A stretch of 64,000 nt of DNA from Panulirus ornatus. Taxonomy: Eukaryota; Arthropoda; Malacostraca; Decapoda; Palinuridae. Positions 1 to 64,000 of the stretch are shown one piece after another. Position numbers and translations under genes: made by a program. The notes beneath the pieces are model-generated. The model ran no database searches, was not told where the DNA came from, and worked only from the letters and a program-made list of their open reading frames with translations. The stretch spans positions 60,595,520 to 60,659,519 of the forward strand of contig NC_092242.1 in the NCBI RefSeq assembly GCF_036320965.1, in the 5' to 3' direction. How positions within the stretch are numbered: position 1 is the stretch's first letter; each line of letters begins with the position of its first letter.

Positions 1-621
1 ATATAAATCTAAAATCTGAGTGCTTAAATTCTCTCCTGATTAATCAGCCTTAAAACAAATTTCCTGAGGAAAAATGAAAAAGACTCGATCTTTTCTGTAT
101 GTCTGCATCAATATGCCAACAAGTAGATGAAAATCAGGTTGCTCTACTCTTCTTTGAATCAAAGTACAATATACACTCATCCCAATCTCCCAGGTCACCT
201 GGTTTCCCTTTCAGAAAAGCCTATCTTTAAAGCAATGCTTGCAAAGAATAGTTTGTCTCATTTGTGTTTTGGTCCCCTAAATGTCTAAGCTCAGATGTAA
301 AAGAATACCTGTTTCATTGTAACAACTTACCTAATAGAAGAGTCCACTGATTGTACATAAAATGCTACACAGCAAAGTTATCTATAAATCCAATTACATG
401 ATGTTCTTTAAAAATGAGTATTATTGTCATAATATGACTGAAACCTGCAATGAAAATAAAAAAATATAAACTGCCTTACAAAATTATAATAATGATAATG
501 GATAGGAACCAGATTCAACTAATTTTTCTGAAGGAAACAGCAAAGCACACTTGACATAGCAATTGTTTTAAAAAAAAGTTGGCTAAACTTATCAAAGAAG
601 CACAGCCGTTTTGAGTACATA

Positions 622-60518
<59,897 letters not shown>

Positions 60519-61090
60519 CTGATAAAACGGGCAGGGGGGAAGGTCAGTACAAACAACAGCAGGCCACCTGGGAGACCTGACTGAGTGACTGGCTGCCCGG
60601 ATGTTGAGGAGGTGAGGTCAGGAAGAGGAGGATGTGGTAAGGCATGCTGGTATAAAGCAGAAAATGGAAAGAAACAGGAAGAGCAAGTTGTCTTAGGTCA
60701 GCTCACAGCATGACATTAAAGGGAAAAGTTACCAAAATAATATGTTATGATCAAGCAAGTGTCTTTCAATCCTAGAGTCTATACTGTTTTCCTGTCAAAG
60801 CAAATACCAAAAAGCTACAGCCAACATAGCAACAGCCTTAGAAAATAATCAGTCAGCGAGAAAAAAAGAAACTGTCATATCTAAAACAGAAGCAAATCCA
60901 AAAGTCATAGCACAGGTTCATTCATTAGACTGAGATGTGCTTTTTGTGCGTGAGGATAACTCTTGATATTGCAAGCCAGGATATGCTTCCATGTTTATGG
61001 TAATACCTGTATCAAGATGGTAACACCTGTATCATAATGGGAATTCCATCCATACTAAATCAGCTTGGTCAAGGGCCTTATAGTGTAGAC
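60519..61090. other. Sbf intron; GC-richer near the exon
   Basis: 60,519-60,646 stays open in the frame of the adjacent exon and may be coding in some transcripts (see findings). 60,650-61,090 shows nothing recognised. Confidence 0.5.
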
Positions 61091-61094
61091 ATAT

Positions 61095-61310
61095 CTATCC
61101 TTATTTTTGTATCTATTTTCTCTTTCCTGTGTCTGTGAGGTAGTGCTAAAAAAAAAAAAAGCATCATTTGCTCACATCCACTTAATTGTTATCATGTATA
61201 ACACACCAGAACCAGAACTCCATCTACAACCAAGCCCCACACACCTCTCTGTAGTTTTTCCTGACCATTTCATATAGCCTGGATAGGCAGACAAAAAAGG
61301 TATAAGTATC
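61095..61310 (-). mobile_element. RTE-like LINE 3'-UTR fragment
   Basis: ttcctgtgtctgtgaggtag tail, an A-run, then tgctcacatccacttaattg, acacaccagaaccag, and the region homologous to ccatggtttacc...catgccctggttcag. Confidence 0.7.
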
Positions 61311-61595
61311 AAAATTTGAGGGGGCAAAGAGAAATGAGAGACTGAATCAGAAGTGGAAGGATGGAGTGACAAAGGTTTAGAGTGTTTGGGACTTTGGGAG
61401 TGTGCACCAGACAGAGTGACCTGAAGCTATGTGGTAAACATTGATCAACATGCTGTCAACAGACTAATCCAGGGAACATGAAGCAGTTGAGAAACAACAA
61501 TGGGTATGTAGGGCCTAGGTGAGGACTGGGGAATCTTGGCACTACCTAACTAATGTGGGAAACAGTAAACAAGTATAAAGGCAAAACACTACTTC
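61311..61595 (+). mobile_element. RTE-like LINE 3' end, inverted relative to its left neighbour
   Basis: Starts in the C-terminal domain (agtggaaggatggagtgaca), followed by the 3' UTR and the tail cactacctaactaatgtggg, aaacagtaaacaagtataaa. Confidence 0.75.
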
Positions 61596-61597
61596 AC

Positions 61598-63998
61598 ATT
61601 TATTCCCTGCATGTCATATATGGTGACTAAAAGGGTGGGAGCAAGGTGCTGGAAACACTTTCCTCTATGTATTTTGATCGATAATGGCTGGAACTGAAGA
61701 AAAAACAAAGATATGAGTGTTCATCCTCTCGAAAGCTCAGGTTGGGGTGTGTCTGAATGTGTATGTAACCAGAATGAGAGGGGAGATAGGTAGTATATTT
61801 GAGGAAAGTTAACTGGATGTTTTAACTCTGAGTGAAATGAAGATTAAGGAGAAGAGGATAACTTGGAAAAGAAGTGTGTGGGAAGAGCTAACAGGAATGA
61901 TTATGTGCAGAATAGCAAAAATGAGAGTATAAGTACCTTGGGGACTGGGTGGGGAACGGGAGATATTTAGAGAAACAGTGCTTACATGTGAGAGAAAAGT
62001 GTGTGGCATGCAGGAGGTCAGAGGTAGACAGGTGAAAAAGGGTAGCAAGTGGTGGGATGAGGAAGTTAAGTTGCTAGTGGAAGAGAAAAGAGAGGTGTAT
62101 GGGTGTTAAAGGCAGGAGAGGAGTGAAAGTGATTGGGAGATGTATAAGAAAAAGTGGCAGGAGGTCAAGAGGAATGTGCAGGTCCTGAAAGAAGGCACAA
62201 ATGAGAGTTGGGGAGGTGGGTATCAGCAAACTTCAAGGAAAACAAGAAAATGTTTTGAAAAAAGGTTAATAATGAGATAAAACCAAGAGAAAGTATAAAT
62301 TGGTAAATGGGGCAAATGAAAAAGTGGTAACAGACAGAAAAGATGTAGCATTTTGAAGGATGTTGAACATGTTTGATGATACAGTGGCAGATGTGGAATG
62401 TTTTGGACAGAAAGGTATGCAGAGGGAGAGAGTCATGGCAAGGGGTTTAGTGAAAAGAGAAGATGCTGTGAAAGCTTAGCATTAGATGAAGTGCAGTAAA
62501 ATGGCTGGAGTAGATGGGACTGCATGTGAATTTCTCATGAAAGGGAGAGATTGTCTTACTGATTGGTTAGGTAAGATTTTCAGTGTATGTATGGCTCATG
62601 GTGAGGTTCCTAGGGCTTGGCAGAATGCCTATATCATGCTGTTTTATCAAAGCAAGGGGAAGAAACTAAATATGCAAATTACAGAGGTATACAATTGTTT
62701 AGTGTACTTAGTAAGCATTATAGGAAAGTGGGACTGGGAGGATGGTGACATGCACAGAGGAACAATGTAATTTCAAAAGTGTAAGAGGATATTTGCATCA
62801 GGTGCTTCTCTGGATAATGTACATGGCAAATACCTACAGAAACAGAGGGATTTGTATAAGGTTTTTACAGATCTGGAGAACACATGTTATGAGGTTGTTA
62901 GAGATGCTCTGTGGAGAGTGTTTTGTATATATGGTGTGGGAGGAAAGCTACCAAAAGCAGTGGGGAGCTTTTTACCAAAAACATAAGGCACATGTGCGTT
63001 TTGTAAGAGAGAAGGGTGAGTGGTTCCAGGTAAAGGTGGATCTCCAGCTGCAGTATATAATGTCTCCATAGTCTGTAGTCTGTCAGGGGTAGATCTTGGG
63101 AGGTGAATCAGTTACTGATGATGATGGTGTCAGATATCAGTGAAAAATTACAAAAGCTAGTATTTATGTTAAAGACAGTTTATTATGAAAGAAAGTTAAA
63201 AGCAAATGTGAGTAAAAGCAAGTAATTAGGTTTAGCAGTGAAGGCAGACTGGTTATTAGGAGTAAGAGTCTGCACAACGAGTACCTGGAGGAAGTGGAGT
63301 GTTCCAGATACCTGGAAATGGATATGAAAGCAAATGGAACCTGGAAGCTAAAGTGAGCCACAGAGTGGGTTTAGGGACTTAGGTTCGTTAAGCAATGAGG
63401 AAATGTGTGGAAAGAGAGGTCAATTAAACATTTATGGGGGCAAAGGTGTACACATATGATTGTTCAGTGGTTTCACTGGTGTTGTATGGATGTGAGGTGT
63501 GGGCCATAGATAAGAATATATAGAAGAGGGTGGATATGCTGGAAGTGAAATGTAAGAGGACAATATGTGGTGTGAGGAGGGTTAACCAAATAAGAAATGA
63601 CAGGGTAAGAAGGATGTGTGGTAATAAGAAGAGCATGTATGAGACTATTGAAGAGGGTGTGCAACAATGATTAGGACATACAGATAGGACAATTAATTGG
63701 AGGATGATGAAGAGGATATTTTATGTCAGAAGTGTATAGAACATGGAGAAGGGAGAAACCAAGAATGAGGTGAAAGGAAAGAGGGATAGAAGATTTGGGA
63801 GTTTGAGACCTGAACATGCAGGAGGATGGGAGGCATGCAAGGGACAGATCAAACTGGAACAATGCAATAAACAGGGGGTGACAAGCTGTCAATGAGCTGT
63901 GGTTTTGATGCATTACACATGACAGTTAGAAAAAAGATGTTAGCATATGAGACCTTTCTTTGGCTGTTCCTGTCACTTCCTCACAAACATGGGAAACC
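61598..63998 (+). mobile_element. RTE-like LINE, 5' region to near 3' end, degenerate
   Basis: 5' region shared with 8,115-8,285, then broken coding sequence. 62,000-62,230 resembles the pre-RT region (SWGE, EVKLLVEEKRE type). 62,486-62,770 reads KCSKMAGVDGTACEFLMKGR and MAHGEVPRAWQNAY (RT N-terminus). 62,780-63,070 covers the KAYD and FRSG-like region with frameshifts. The FADD region near 63,100 is lost, and 63,430-63,900 is the C-terminal domain. The tail tcctcacaaacatgggaaac runs to the window end. It is the longest single copy but very decayed. Confidence 0.8.
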
Positions 63999-64000
63999 AC

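Overview
The window is nuclear DNA from an invertebrate, most likely a decapod crustacean. That placement is an inference from arthropod-type gene structure, very large AT-rich introns with GT-AG borders, and dense non-LTR retrotransposons. It has no bacterial features, no RNA gene I can support and no CRISPR.

One host gene runs through nearly the whole window on the minus strand: the 3' half of an Sbf orthologue (SET-binding factor, MTMR5/MTMR13, a myotubularin-family pseudophosphatase). I place 13 coding exons between 60,518 and the stop codon at 622-624. All splice phases agree, giving about 725 residues. In order they encode a Ser/Gly-rich linker, the myotubularin-like phosphatase domain with a dead active site, a linker, a complete C1 zinc finger and the C-terminal PH domain. 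The N-terminal DENN and GRAM part would lie beyond 60,518, outside the window. Only about 2.2 kb of the 64 kb codes for host protein.

The introns are filled with mobile elements. (1) An abundant APE-endonuclease LINE family, here called 'RTE-like' although its clade is unproven, occurs as fragments throughout and as a tandem array at about 34.3-49.4 kb inside the 19 kb intron between 33,140 and 52,327. (2) Jockey-like LINE remnants lie at 1.7-3.0 kb and 23.7-25.8 kb. (3) CR1-like LINE remnants lie at 11.3-13.9 kb and 26.3-27.3 kb. (4) There is a Tigger/pogo-type MITE at 24,025-24,481, a mariner-like 3' fragment near 59.9 kb, a tRNA-derived SINE near 53.3 kb and several short elements that look like internally deleted LINEs. 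(5) Microsatellites and minisatellites are common.

The array is the most unusual part. Units of about 2.88 kb (a 5'-truncated LINE plus a short LINE-derived spacer element plus an ATT/ATC microsatellite) repeat head to tail. On top of this, the order A-B-E occurs twice with an offset of about 6,811 bp, and the two sets meet at about 1.07 kb of C-homopolymer-rich sequence. This looks more like an unresolved assembly join or a retained second haplotype than biology. I found no convincing new molecular system. The best leads are the assembly-level duplication, the LINE-end 'solo' elements, the loss of a catalytic Asp in several array units, and the Sbf C1 domain split by an intron that holds a possible in-frame cassette exon.
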